Of a DNA stretch of 64,000 nt, positions 32,750-40,397 are shown in pieces (within the stretch, counting starts at the first letter, position 1; the number at the start of each line of letters is the position of its first letter). The notes under the pieces were generated by a model. That model saw only the letters and a program-made list of their open reading frames with translations, had not been told where the DNA came from and ran no database searches. Location: contig JAOSJZ010000001.1 of the NCBI GenBank assembly GCA_027493885.1, positions 1 through 64,000 of the forward strand, in the 5' to 3' direction. The DNA comes from Gaiella sp. (GTDB taxonomy: Bacteria; Actinomycetota; Thermoleophilia; Gaiellales; Gaiellaceae). The translations under genes were made by a program, and so were the position numbers.

Positions 32750-33072
32750 GTGTCCGACTGAAGTCGGACACCGGAGCGGCCGGAGCAGCCGCAGCCGGTG
32801 CGGGTGTGGGTGTCCGACTGAAGTCGGACAGCGGAGCGGCCGGAGCAGCCGCAGCCGGTGCGGGTGTGGGTGTCCGACTGAAGTCGGACAGCGGAGCGGC
32901 CGGAGCAGCCGCAGCCGGTGCGGGTGTGGGTGTCCGACTGAAGTCGGACAGCGGAGCGGCCGGAGCAGCCGCAGCCGGTGCGGGTGTGGGTGTCCGACTG
33001 AAGTCGGACAGCGGAGCGGCCGGAGCAGCCGCAGCCGGTTGTCGGCGTGGGTGTCCGACTGAAGTCGGACAC
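32750..33072. repeat. Tandem REP array, 60-bp period
   Basis: Six REP copies start at 32750, 32810, 32870, 32930, 32990 and 33051, joined by near-identical 38-39-bp GC-rich spacers. First and last copies end in the canonical GGACAC; the four inner copies end in GGACAG. The sequence before the first copy (GCCGGTTGTCGGCGT) recurs before the last, marking array boundaries. It lies upstream of the RAYT gene. Confidence 0.9.
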
Positions 33073-33122
33073 CGGGCGCGAGTCGGGCACCGGGCGCGCG
33101 CCTCATGCCGCGCGGCTGGCGG

Positions 33123-33863
33123 TCAGCCGGCGGGTGCGACGTCGACCTCCATGCCGTCGTAGGCGAGAAGGACGCCGTCGGGGGGCGCAAGCTCCGAGGG
33201 GCGGTGCGTGAGGAGCAGGTTGCGCGCACCGGAGGCGGCGTACGCGGCGAGCGCCTCGTCGGCGCTCAGGTGGCCGCGGGGCTCGCCGTCCGCGTCGCCG
33301 TGCTCGAGCGTCGCCTCGCAGACGAACAGGTCGGCGTCGCGGGCGAGCTCTGCGATCCGGTCACTCGGACCCGTGTCGCCGGTGTACGCGAGCGTCGCGG
33401 TGCCGTTCGTGACCCGGAAGCCGTAGGTCTCGAGCCGGTAGTGCGGGAGCCGGACCGGCAGCACCTCGAGGCCTGCAGCCGTGCGAAAGCGCGTCTCGGG
33501 GTCGTACTCCTCGAGCACGAACGTCCGCTCGAACATGTCGGGAAAGCCGAGCCGCGAGCCGAGCTCCTCGAGGAACGCCCTGCCGCCGCGGTAGACCCAG
33601 AGCTCCGGGCGCACGTCGTCGTGCCCGCGGCGGTAGAAGCTCCCCCAGACCCACGGGACGAGGTCGCCCCAGTGATCGAGGTGGAAATGCGTGATCGCGA
33701 TCGCCTCGACGCCGGGCCAGGCCTCGGCCTCTCGCAGCCGCGCGAGCACGCCTGGCCCGCAGTCGAGCAGCAGGCGACGGCCACCGCTCTCGACGACGTA
33801 GCCGGAGTGGGCCCCTCCCGCGTTCGGCCAGGCCGGGGACGACCCGATGACGACCAGGCGCAC
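33123..33863 (-). CDS. Metallo-beta-lactamase-fold hydrolase
   Basis: A 246-aa zinc hydrolase of the RNase Z/Lactamase_B_2 type. Metal motif THFHLDHWGD (His59, His61, Asp63, His64), later YTGDTGPSD and LLLTHRPSE supply further ligands. It has no exosite arm for tRNA, so a true RNase Z role is unlikely. GTG 33863; its promoter region is shared with the divergent small mutase subunit, whose GTG is only 17 bp away. Confidence 0.85.
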   Translation of the reverse strand: MRLVVIGSSPAWPNAGGAHSGYVVESGGRRLLLDCGPGVLARLREAEAWPGVEAIAITHFHLDHWGDLVPWVWGSFYRRGHDDVRPELWVYRGGRAFLEELGSRLGFPDMFERTFVLEEYDPETRFRTAAGLEVLPVRLPHYRLETYGFRVTNGTATLAYTGDTGPSDRIAELARDADLFVCEATLEHGDADGEPRGHLSADEALAAYAASGARNLLLTHRPSELAPPDGVLLAYDGMEVDVAPAG

Positions 33864-33868
33864 GTTCC

Positions 33869-33874
33869 TATACT
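33869..33874 (+). promoter_or_regulatory. -10 box (TATACT), leaderless start
   Basis: Near-consensus -10 box 6 nt before GTG 33881. The reverse strand also reads AGTATA, so this may be a two-way promoter with the MBL gene. Confidence 0.55.
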
Positions 33875-33880
33875 GACCGC

Positions 33881-34279
33881 GTGGAGCGGACGATTCGGGT
33901 CGTGATCGCGAAGCCCGGTCTCGACGGGCACGATCGGGGGGCGAAGATCATCGCGCGGTCGCTGCGCGACGCGGGGATGGAGGTCATCTACACGGGCCTC
34001 CACCAGACGCCGGAGCAGATCGTCGAGACCGCGATCCAGGAGGACGCCGACGCGGTGGGGATCTCGATTCTCTCGGGGGCGCACATGACGTTGGTGCCGC
34101 GGATCGTAGAGGGCCTGCGCGAGAACGAGGCCGGGGACGTGCTCGTCGTGGTCGGCGGGACGATCCCGGCCGAAGACGCCGAGGAGCTCCGGCGCCTCGG
34201 TGTCGCCGAGGTGTTCACGCCGGGCGCGTCGACGAGCGCGATCGTCGACTTCCTCCGCGGCGCCCTCGCGCCGGCGTAG
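33881..34279 (+). CDS. icmB: Acyl-CoA mutase small (B12-binding) subunit
   Basis: A 132-aa cobalamin-binding Rossmann domain. The base-off B12 motif DxHxxG is Asp15-x-His17-x-x-Gly20 in KPGLDGHDRGAK, followed by VGISILSGAH and VVVGGTIPAED, the other B12-contact loops. Its size and separateness match IcmB, partner of the large subunit at 30349-32010, although the subunit genes are 1.9 kb apart with RAYT, REP array and MBL gene between. Leaderless GTG start. Confidence 0.88.
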   Translation: MERTIRVVIAKPGLDGHDRGAKIIARSLRDAGMEVIYTGLHQTPEQIVETAIQEDADAVGISILSGAHMTLVPRIVEGLRENEAGDVLVVVGGTIPAEDAEELRRLGVAEVFTPGASTSAIVDFLRGALAPA

Positions 34280-34292
34280 CGGGCCACCTGCC

Positions 34293-35321
34293 TCAGACGC
34301 CGGAGCGGCGCTCGGTGTCGTCGGGCGGCCCGGTGCCCTCCTCGGCCGTGTCGTCGGTCGTCGTCTCGCCGGGCTCGGCGGCATCCACCGGCCCGAGTGC
34401 GACCGTCGTCCCTCCGGGTCGCGTGACGCGGGCGGCGACGAGCGCCCCAGCGGCGCCGCGCAGCGCCTCCGGCGTGACCTTCGCCCGCTTCGTGAAGGCG
34501 GTGAGCGTGACGGCGTCGCGGCGCGACTGGAGCGTGCGCAGCTCGGGACGCTGGAGCGCCGTGGCGAGCGTCGAGTCGACGACGGCGCTCGGCGAGAGCG
34601 CGAGCGCCACGGGGCGGGCCCCGACGACCGGCGTCCAGTGCCCGCCGGGCCACCAGCGCACGGACGTGACGGCGAGCTCGAGGGTGCCTCCGCCCGCCGC
34701 CACCGGAGTGCCGCGCAGCCCGAGGGAGAACGCGGTCCCGAGCCTCGCCGGGAACAGCAGGCGCTCACCGGCGTTCAGGTAGGGATAGGGGTTCACGGCC
34801 GCTCCGCCCTTCGGGTGCACCTCGAAATGGAGGTGGTGGTTGCCCTCCGCGTCGCCGGAGTCGCCGACGTAGCCGATCTGCTCGCCCGCCGTCACCTTCG
34901 CGCCGTCCTCGACGGCGAACGCGACGCCGAGCTTGCAGCCGCCCTTGTCCTCGGACGCCTCGGTGAGGTCGTCGTTCAGGTGGATGTAGAGGTAGGTCGT
35001 GCCGCTCGCGCCGTAGAGATAGAGCATGCAGCCCGCGCGCGCCGAGGTCGTCCACCACTTGACCTTGCCCGCCTCCGCGGCGACCGCCGGCGTGCGCCAC
35101 GGGACTCGCTCGATGTCGATCCCCTGGTGGCTGCCCTGGCCGCGGGCGTCGCCGTAGTTCATCGAGTACGCGTAGCTCCCGATCAGCGGGAAGACGATCG
35201 GCTTGCCGTCGATCAGGCCCGGCTTGGGGGCGGCGCCGGCGGTTGCGACGACCGCCGCGGCGACCAGGGCGGTGAGAATGAGGAGAGAGACCCCTCGTGC
35301 TGTCGTCCGGTGGCGAGTCAT
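34293..35321 (-). CDS. Secreted M23 (LytM-type) metallopeptidase
   Basis: A 342-aa exported peptidoglycan hydrolase or regulator. Signal peptide SLLILTALVAAAVVATAGAA, then the M23 domain: HQGIDIERVPW supplies His and Asp ligands, YIHLNDDL, and HLHFEVHPKG supplies the paired His, so all metal and catalytic residues look intact. The C-terminal 150 residues are a beta-rich region ending in an acidic Glu/Thr/Asp tail. ATG 35321 gives a well-formed signal peptide. It converges on the small mutase subunit. Confidence 0.85.
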   Translation of the reverse strand: MTRHRTTARGVSLLILTALVAAAVVATAGAAPKPGLIDGKPIVFPLIGSYAYSMNYGDARGQGSHQGIDIERVPWRTPAVAAEAGKVKWWTTSARAGCMLYLYGASGTTYLYIHLNDDLTEASEDKGGCKLGVAFAVEDGAKVTAGEQIGYVGDSGDAEGNHHLHFEVHPKGGAAVNPYPYLNAGERLLFPARLGTAFSLGLRGTPVAAGGGTLELAVTSVRWWPGGHWTPVVGARPVALALSPSAVVDSTLATALQRPELRTLQSRRDAVTLTAFTKRAKVTPEALRGAAGALVAARVTRPGGTTVALGPVDAAEPGETTTDDTAEEGTGPPDDTERRSGV

Positions 35322-35387
35322 GGCTCCGCGACGCTTCGCGCCAGGCCGCGCGAAGGGCGGGACACTACCAGACCCAGGGGACAGGCT

Positions 35388-35413
35388 GGGGTCAGGCACC
35401 TTCGGTGCCGGGC
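35388..35413. repeat. Second hairpin family, partial copy
   Basis: GGGGTCAGGCACC then TTC and GGTGCC; the distal arm has decayed. It sits in the divergent region between the M23 and etfB genes, just upstream of the etfB promoter. Confidence 0.55.
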
Positions 35414-35425
35414 CTCCGGCCTCGC

Positions 35426-35431
35426 TAGAGT
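35426..35431 (+). promoter_or_regulatory. -10 box (TAGAGT), leaderless etfB start
   Basis: TANNNT box 7 nt before GTG 35439; no ribosome site. Confidence 0.5.
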
Positions 35432-35438
35432 CACGCGC

Positions 35439-36215
35439 GTGAAGATCGCCGTGTGTGTGAAGCAGGTGCCGGACGCGACCGTCCACAAGCGGCTCGATCC
35501 TTCGACGCACCGGCTCGACCGCTCCGGCGAGGGGGCGCTGAACCCGACCGACCTGAACGCGGTCGAGGAGGCGCTGCGCCTCCGCGACGCGCACGGGGGC
35601 GAGGTCGCGATCCTCTCGCTCGGGCCCGAGAGGGCGATGGACTCGCTCCGCAAGGCGCTCGCGATGGGCGCCGACCGCGCGGTTCTCGTCTCGGACGCCG
35701 CGGCCGCCGGCTCCGACCTCGTCGCGACGAGCCATGCCCTCGCGACCGCGCTCGGCCGGGAGGAGCCCGACCTCGTGCTCTTCGGCCAGCAGTCGAGCGA
35801 CGCCGACGGCGCCGTGCTGTGGGCGGCGGTCGCCGACCGCCTGCGCCGGCCGATGGTGTCGCAGGTCGCCGAGCTCACGATCGAGGGCGGCACGCTCACC
35901 GGCAAGCGCCAGACCGAGTTCGGCTACGACGTGATCTCCGCGCCGCTGCCGGCCGTCGTCGCCGTCTCCGACGCGATCAACGAGCCCCGGTACCCGTCGC
36001 TGAAGGGGATCATGGGGGCGAAGTCGAAGCCGCAGGAGACGGTCTCGCTGGCCGACGCGGGGATCGAGGCCGACCGCGTCGGCGAGGCCGGCTCGAAGAC
36101 GACCGTCCGTGCCGTCGCGCCGCCGCCGGCGAAGAGCGACCAGGTGAAGCTCGAGGACGACGGCAGCGCCGCCGAGAAGATCGTCGAGTACCTGGCGGAG
36201 AAGCGGCTGATCTGA
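35439..36215 (+). CDS. etfB: Electron transfer flavoprotein beta subunit
   Basis: A 258-aa soluble subunit that binds AMP and carries electrons from acyl-CoA and other dehydrogenases. Signature IAVCVKQVPD at the N terminus, LNPTDLNAVEEALRLRDAHG, AILSLGP and AMGADRAVLV; RYPSLKGIMGAKSKP is the conserved recognition loop region. Followed by etfA, ETF-QO and L-2-hydroxyglutarate oxidase in the same direction, a coherent respiratory electron-transfer operon. A block of four hairpins (36211-36311) separates it from etfA. Confidence 0.93.
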   Translation: MKIAVCVKQVPDATVHKRLDPSTHRLDRSGEGALNPTDLNAVEEALRLRDAHGGEVAILSLGPERAMDSLRKALAMGADRAVLVSDAAAAGSDLVATSHALATALGREEPDLVLFGQQSSDADGAVLWAAVADRLRRPMVSQVAELTIEGGTLTGKRQTEFGYDVISAPLPAVVAVSDAINEPRYPSLKGIMGAKSKPQETVSLADAGIEADRVGEAGSKTTVRAVAPPPAKSDQVKLEDDGSAAEKIVEYLAEKRLI

Positions 36216-36311
36216 TGAGACTTCGTCTCATCAGACTTTCGGGCGGTCGCTTCGCGACCGGCTTCTCATGCGCGCCTCGCTCCGCTTCGCGGAGGGGCCG
36301 CTGCGCGGCCC
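36211..36311 (+). promoter_or_regulatory. Four consecutive intercistronic hairpins between etfB and etfA
   Basis: Perfect stems: 36211-36235 (11 bp, TTC loop, includes the etfB stop), 36244-36260 (7 bp, TTC), 36280-36294 (6 bp, TTC), 36295-36311 (7 bp, TGC). The repeated triloop layout is not random. It may terminate partly, protect the etfB mRNA end, or set the etfB:etfA ratio. Confidence 0.6.
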
Positions 36312-36330
36312 GGGGCGCGGGGGTTGGCCG

Positions 36331-37287
36331 ATGACGATGCTCGTCTTCCTCGAGACGCACGACGGCGAGCTCACGAAGGGCGGGCTCGGCGTGCTCTCGA
36401 AGGCCGCGACGCTCGGCGGCGAGGTCGCCGGCGCCGTGCTCGGGAGCGGCGTGCGCGACGCTGGCGCGAGGGCAGGCGCCTTCGGTGCGTCGACCGTGTA
36501 CGTGGTGGAGGACGACGCCCTCGCGGCACCGCTGCCGCAGCCGCGCGTCGACGCGCTCGAGGCAGTCGTGGCCGAGTCGGGCGCCGAGAACGTCTTCTTC
36601 GCCGCCTCCGTGCTCGCGGCGGACGTGGCCGCAGGCCTCGCCGCGCGGCTCGGGGCCGGTCTCAACTGGGACCTGACCGACGTCCGGGTCGAGGGCGGCG
36701 AGCTCGTCGGAGTGCGGCCCGCGCTGGGCGACACGGTGCTCGTCGACGTCGGCTGGAGCTCGACGCCGCGCCTCGGCCTCGTCCGCTCGGGCACGTTCGA
36801 CCCGGTCGAGGCGGGCGGCAGCGCGGAGGTGCGCGACGTCGCGGTCACATTCCAGGACTTCTCGACGCAGGCGACGCTCGTCGACCACCTCCAGGAGGAG
36901 TCGAGCGGCCCGTCGATCGAGGACGCGGACGTCATCGTCGCCGGCGGTCGCGGGCTCGGCGGCCCGGAGGGCTTCACGCTCTGCGAGGAGCTCGCCTCGG
37001 CGCTCGGAGGGGCGGTCGCGGCGACCCGCGCCGTCGTCGACGCCGGCTGGTACCCGTACTCCGCGCAGGTCGGGCAGACGGGGAAAACCGTCTCGCCGAA
37101 GCTCTACATCGCCCTCGGCATCTCGGGCGCGATCCAGCACAAGGTCGGCATGCAGGGCTCCGGCACGATCGTCGCGATCAACAAGGACCCGAACGCGCCG
37201 ATCTTCGACTTCGCCGACCTCGGCGTGGTGGGCGACCTCGCCCAGATCGCGCCGAAGCTCACCGAGCTCCTGCGGGCGCGCCAGTAG
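36331..37287 (+). CDS. etfA: Electron transfer flavoprotein alpha subunit
   Basis: A 318-aa FAD-binding subunit. The C-terminal FAD domain shows VIVAGGRGLGGPEGFTLCEE, AATRAVVDAGW, QVGQTGKTVSPKLYIALGIS and GAIQHKVGMQGSGTIVAINKD, all canonical. ATG 36331 is the start matching the family N terminus (LVFLETHDGEL). It works as a heterodimer with EtfB and delivers electrons to the ETF-QO encoded next. Confidence 0.93.
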   Translation: MTMLVFLETHDGELTKGGLGVLSKAATLGGEVAGAVLGSGVRDAGARAGAFGASTVYVVEDDALAAPLPQPRVDALEAVVAESGAENVFFAASVLAADVAAGLAARLGAGLNWDLTDVRVEGGELVGVRPALGDTVLVDVGWSSTPRLGLVRSGTFDPVEAGGSAEVRDVAVTFQDFSTQATLVDHLQEESSGPSIEDADVIVAGGRGLGGPEGFTLCEELASALGGAVAATRAVVDAGWYPYSAQVGQTGKTVSPKLYIALGISGAIQHKVGMQGSGTIVAINKDPNAPIFDFADLGVVGDLAQIAPKLTELLRARQ

Positions 37288-37298
37288 GTGCCCGGCGC

Positions 37299-39002
37299 GT
37301 GAGCGGCGTCCGCCCGGCCGACTACCCACCTCCGTTCTCGAACGCCGAGGTGATCGGCGCGCCGACCGACGCGCCGGACGAGCGGATCGACGTCGGGATC
37401 CTGATCGTCGGCGGCGGACCGGGTGGGCTCGCGTGCGCCGTACGGCTCGGGCAGCTGCTCGACGAGCACCCCGACGTGCGCGAGCGCCTCGGCGAGGTAC
37501 CGGTCGCCGTGCTCGAGAAGGGAAAGCAGGCGGGGTCGCACCTGCTCTCGGGCGCGGTCATGAACCCGCGCGCGATCCGCAAGCTGTTCGCGGGCCGGAT
37601 GCCGATCGAGGAGATGCCGACGTACGGCCCCGTGCACGAGGAGGCGGTCTACCTCCTCACGAAGGGCGCCGCCCTGCGGATTCCCCCGCCGCCCACGATG
37701 ATGAACCACCACAACTGGGTCGTCTCGCTCTCCGAGCTCGGCCGCTTCCTCGGCGAGCAGGCGGAGGCGGGCGGTGCCATGATCCTGCCCGAGACGTCGG
37801 GCGAGAAGCTGCTCCTCGAGGACGGCCGCGTCGCTGGCGTCCGCACGGGGGACAAGGGCAGGGGCAAGGACGGCGAGCCGCTCGCGAACTTCGAGCCCGG
37901 CGCGGACGTGACCGCGAAGGTGACGGTGCTCGCGGAGGGGACAGCGGGCCACCTGACGACGGCCGCGATCGACCACTTCGGCCTCCACGGCCGCAACCCG
38001 CAGATCTGGGCGCTCGGCGTGAAGGAGGTGTGGAAGGTCGCGAAGCCGCTGCGGAAGGTCGTCCACACGATGGGCTGGCCGCTGCGGAAGCGGGCCAAGT
38101 ACGGCGAGTTCGGCGGCTCCTGGATCTACCCGATGGGCGACGACCACGTCTCGATCGGCTTCGTCGTCGGGCTCGAGTACGCGGACGTCGAGCTCTCCGC
38201 CCACGACCTCCTGCAGGAGTTCAAGACGCACCGTCTCGTCCGGCGGATCCTCCACGGCGGCGAGCGCGTCGCGTGGGGCGCGAAGACGATCACCGAGGGT
38301 GGCCTCAACTCCGTCCCCTCGAGCCTCGCGGCGCCCGGCCTGCTGCTCGTCGGGGAGGGCGCGGGGCTCGTCAACGTGCCGCGGCTCAAGGGCGTGCACT
38401 ACGCGATCGAGTCGGGCCGCCTGGCGGCGGAGACGGCGTTCGCGGCCCTCCAGCGGGGCGAAGAGCCCGGACGGGCCGGGGCGCTCGCAGGCTACGACGA
38501 CGCGCTTCGCTCGAGCTACGTCTGGAAGGAGCTCCGCCAGGTCAGGAACATGCGGCAGGCGTTCGACAAGGGGTTCTTCGTCGGCGGCGCGCTCGCGAGC
38601 GCGATGACGGTGACGAAGGGAAAGCTGCCGCCGAAGGAGCGCCGCACGCACCCGAACGCCGAGACGCCGCTCCTGCGGACGCGCCGGGCGGAGCGGTACC
38701 CCGCCCCGGACGGATCGCTGACGTTCGACAAGCTCTCCTCCGTCTTCCTCTCGGGTAACCGGACGCGCGACGACCAGCCGAATCACATCCGGCTCGACAC
38801 GAGCGTGCCGCGCGACGTCGCCGAGATGTGGCATTGGATGTGCCCGGCCCAGGTCTACGAGGTGGGCGAGGACAACGGCGACGGCACCGTCCAGGTGCTC
38901 GTCAACCCCTCCAACTGCGTCCAGTGCGGCGCGATCAGCGCGAAGGGCGGCCGCCTGACGCCGCCCGAGGGCGGCTCGGGGCCCGAGTACACGATCACGT
39001 AG
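37299..39002 (+). CDS. Electron transfer flavoprotein-ubiquinone oxidoreductase
   Basis: A 567-aa membrane-associated FAD and Fe-S enzyme passing electrons from ETF to quinone. FAD site ILIVGGGPGGLACAVRLGQL, then GSHLLSGAVMNPRA, GLNSVPSSLAAPGLLLVGEG. At the C terminus the cluster ligands Cys515 (CPAQVYE), Cys540 and Cys543 (NCVQC) are present, but the fourth Cys of the mammalian/proteobacterial C-x2-C-x2-C pattern is Ile546, and no other Cys follows. The cluster may use a non-Cys ligand or differ in type. GTG start 11 bp after etfA. Confidence 0.9.
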   Translation: MSGVRPADYPPPFSNAEVIGAPTDAPDERIDVGILIVGGGPGGLACAVRLGQLLDEHPDVRERLGEVPVAVLEKGKQAGSHLLSGAVMNPRAIRKLFAGRMPIEEMPTYGPVHEEAVYLLTKGAALRIPPPPTMMNHHNWVVSLSELGRFLGEQAEAGGAMILPETSGEKLLLEDGRVAGVRTGDKGRGKDGEPLANFEPGADVTAKVTVLAEGTAGHLTTAAIDHFGLHGRNPQIWALGVKEVWKVAKPLRKVVHTMGWPLRKRAKYGEFGGSWIYPMGDDHVSIGFVVGLEYADVELSAHDLLQEFKTHRLVRRILHGGERVAWGAKTITEGGLNSVPSSLAAPGLLLVGEGAGLVNVPRLKGVHYAIESGRLAAETAFAALQRGEEPGRAGALAGYDDALRSSYVWKELRQVRNMRQAFDKGFFVGGALASAMTVTKGKLPPKERRTHPNAETPLLRTRRAERYPAPDGSLTFDKLSSVFLSGNRTRDDQPNHIRLDTSVPRDVAEMWHWMCPAQVYEVGEDNGDGTVQVLVNPSNCVQCGAISAKGGRLTPPEGGSGPEYTIT

Positions 39003-39007
39003 ACGGC

Positions 39008-40270
39008 GTGGGTGCGTCGCGCTTCGACGTCGTCGTCGTGGGCGCCGGGATCGTCGGGCTCGCGACGGCGCGCGAGCTCCTCGAGCGGCAGCCGAGGCTA
39101 CGGCTCGCGGTGCTCGACAAGGAGGCCGTCGTCGGCGCGCACCAGACGACGCACTCGAGCGGCGTCGTCCATCGCGGCGTCTACTACGAGCCGGGGTCGC
39201 TCAAGGCCCGGCTCTGCGTCGAAGGCGCCGAGCGTGTCCTCGCCTACTGCGACGAGCGCGGGATCCCGGTGCGGCGCTGCGGCAAGGTCGTCGTCGCGAC
39301 GGACGGCACGGAGGTCGCTCGCCTCGACGAGCTCCACCGGCGCGCCCTGGCAAACGGGGTGCCCGGGGCTCTGCTGATCGGGCCCGAGCGGCTGCGCGAG
39401 CTGGAGCCGCACGTCGCCGGCATCCGTGCGCTGCACTCTCCGGAGACCGCGGTGGTCGATTTCGCGCTCGTCGCCGCCGCGCTGGCCGACGACGTCCGCG
39501 CCGCGGGCGGAGAGATCCTCCTCGCCCACGAGGTGGTGGGCCTCACGAGCTTACAACAGACTGTTGCAAGGCCCGGTGAGCGGGCGCGGGTGGTGGTCGG
39601 TGTGGTGGTCGGGACCACGTCCGCGGAGGTCGAGGCCGATCGGGTCGTGGTCTGCGGCGGCGTGTTCGCCGACCGGCTGGCCGCACTCTCCGGCGCGCCG
39701 CCCGAGCCGGCGATCGTTCCGTTCCGCGGCGACTACGTCGTCCTGCGACCCGAGCGGCGGCACCTCGTGAACGGGCTCGTCTATCCCGTGCCCGACCCCG
39801 TCTTCCCGTTCCTCGGGATCCACACGACCGTGCGCCCCGACGGGGAGGTGTGGCTCGGTCCAAACGCCGTCCTCGCCCTGGCCCGCGAGGGGTACCGGCG
39901 GCGCGACGTGTCGCTCCGCGACGTGGGTGACACGCTGCGCTCGCGCGGCTTCCGGCGCCTGGCGCGCCGGCACTGGTGGATCGGAGCCGGCGAGATGGCG
40001 CGCGACCTCTCGCTACGGCTCTTCGTCGCGTCGGCGCGGAAGCTCCTTCCCGGGCTCGAGGCCGGAGACGTGCTGCCGGGGCCGTCCGGGATCCGCGCGC
40101 AGGCGCTCGCGCCGGACGGCACGCTCGTCGACGACTTCGTCTTCCACGAGGCGGAAGGCGTCGTCCATGTGCGCAACGCCCCCTCACCCGGGGCGACGTC
40201 GGCGCTCGCGATCGCGCGCGTGATCGCCGACCGCGTCTCCGGCGCCCACGCGGCCGGCCAGCTCCCGTGA
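39008..40270 (+). CDS. lhgO: L-2-hydroxyglutarate oxidase/dehydrogenase
   Basis: A 420-aa FAD-dependent enzyme of the DAO family oxidising L-2-hydroxyglutarate to 2-oxoglutarate. The FAD motif is FDVVVVGAGIVGLATARELL; the family hallmark HQTTHSSGVVHRGVYYEPGS follows, and VYPVPDPVFPFLGIHTTVRP near the C-terminal half is diagnostic. GTG start 6 bp after the ETF-QO stop. In bacteria LhgO-type enzymes pass electrons to the membrane quinone pool, which fits this operon. Confidence 0.9.
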   Translation: MGASRFDVVVVGAGIVGLATARELLERQPRLRLAVLDKEAVVGAHQTTHSSGVVHRGVYYEPGSLKARLCVEGAERVLAYCDERGIPVRRCGKVVVATDGTEVARLDELHRRALANGVPGALLIGPERLRELEPHVAGIRALHSPETAVVDFALVAAALADDVRAAGGEILLAHEVVGLTSLQQTVARPGERARVVVGVVVGTTSAEVEADRVVVCGGVFADRLAALSGAPPEPAIVPFRGDYVVLRPERRHLVNGLVYPVPDPVFPFLGIHTTVRPDGEVWLGPNAVLALAREGYRRRDVSLRDVGDTLRSRGFRRLARRHWWIGAGEMARDLSLRLFVASARKLLPGLEAGDVLPGPSGIRAQALAPDGTLVDDFVFHEAEGVVHVRNAPSPGATSALAIARVIADRVSGAHAAGQLP

Positions 40271-40344
40271 CCGGGCCGTCGCAGACGAGTCCGACACGTG
40301 CCACAGGGTGTTGTCCGATCGCGGCAAGGACCACGGTGTCGGGT

Positions 40345-40362
40345 GCCCGGTCTTCACCGGGC
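40345..40362. terminator. Bidirectional hairpin terminator
   Basis: GCCCGGT, CTTC loop, ACCGGGC: perfect 7-bp stem between the convergent lhgO and M48 genes. Confidence 0.55.
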
Positions 40363-40397
40363 CACGTTCTCCCGTGGGTGGTCTCGGAGTAGGTGAC

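Noticed and set aside
32750-33072. CRISPR array
   Set aside because: Period and repeat length are superficially similar, but the spacers are nearly identical to each other and the repeat is a dispersed palindrome found elsewhere singly; no cas genes.
32122-33162. Plus-strand protein with repeated GVRLKSDSGAAG units
   Set aside because: It is the translation of the REP array antisense to the RAYT gene; similar frames arise wherever the REP occurs.
33123-33863. True tRNase Z
   Set aside because: The MBL motif is present, but the exosite arm and usual length of RNase Z are not evident; kept as a general MBL hydrolase.
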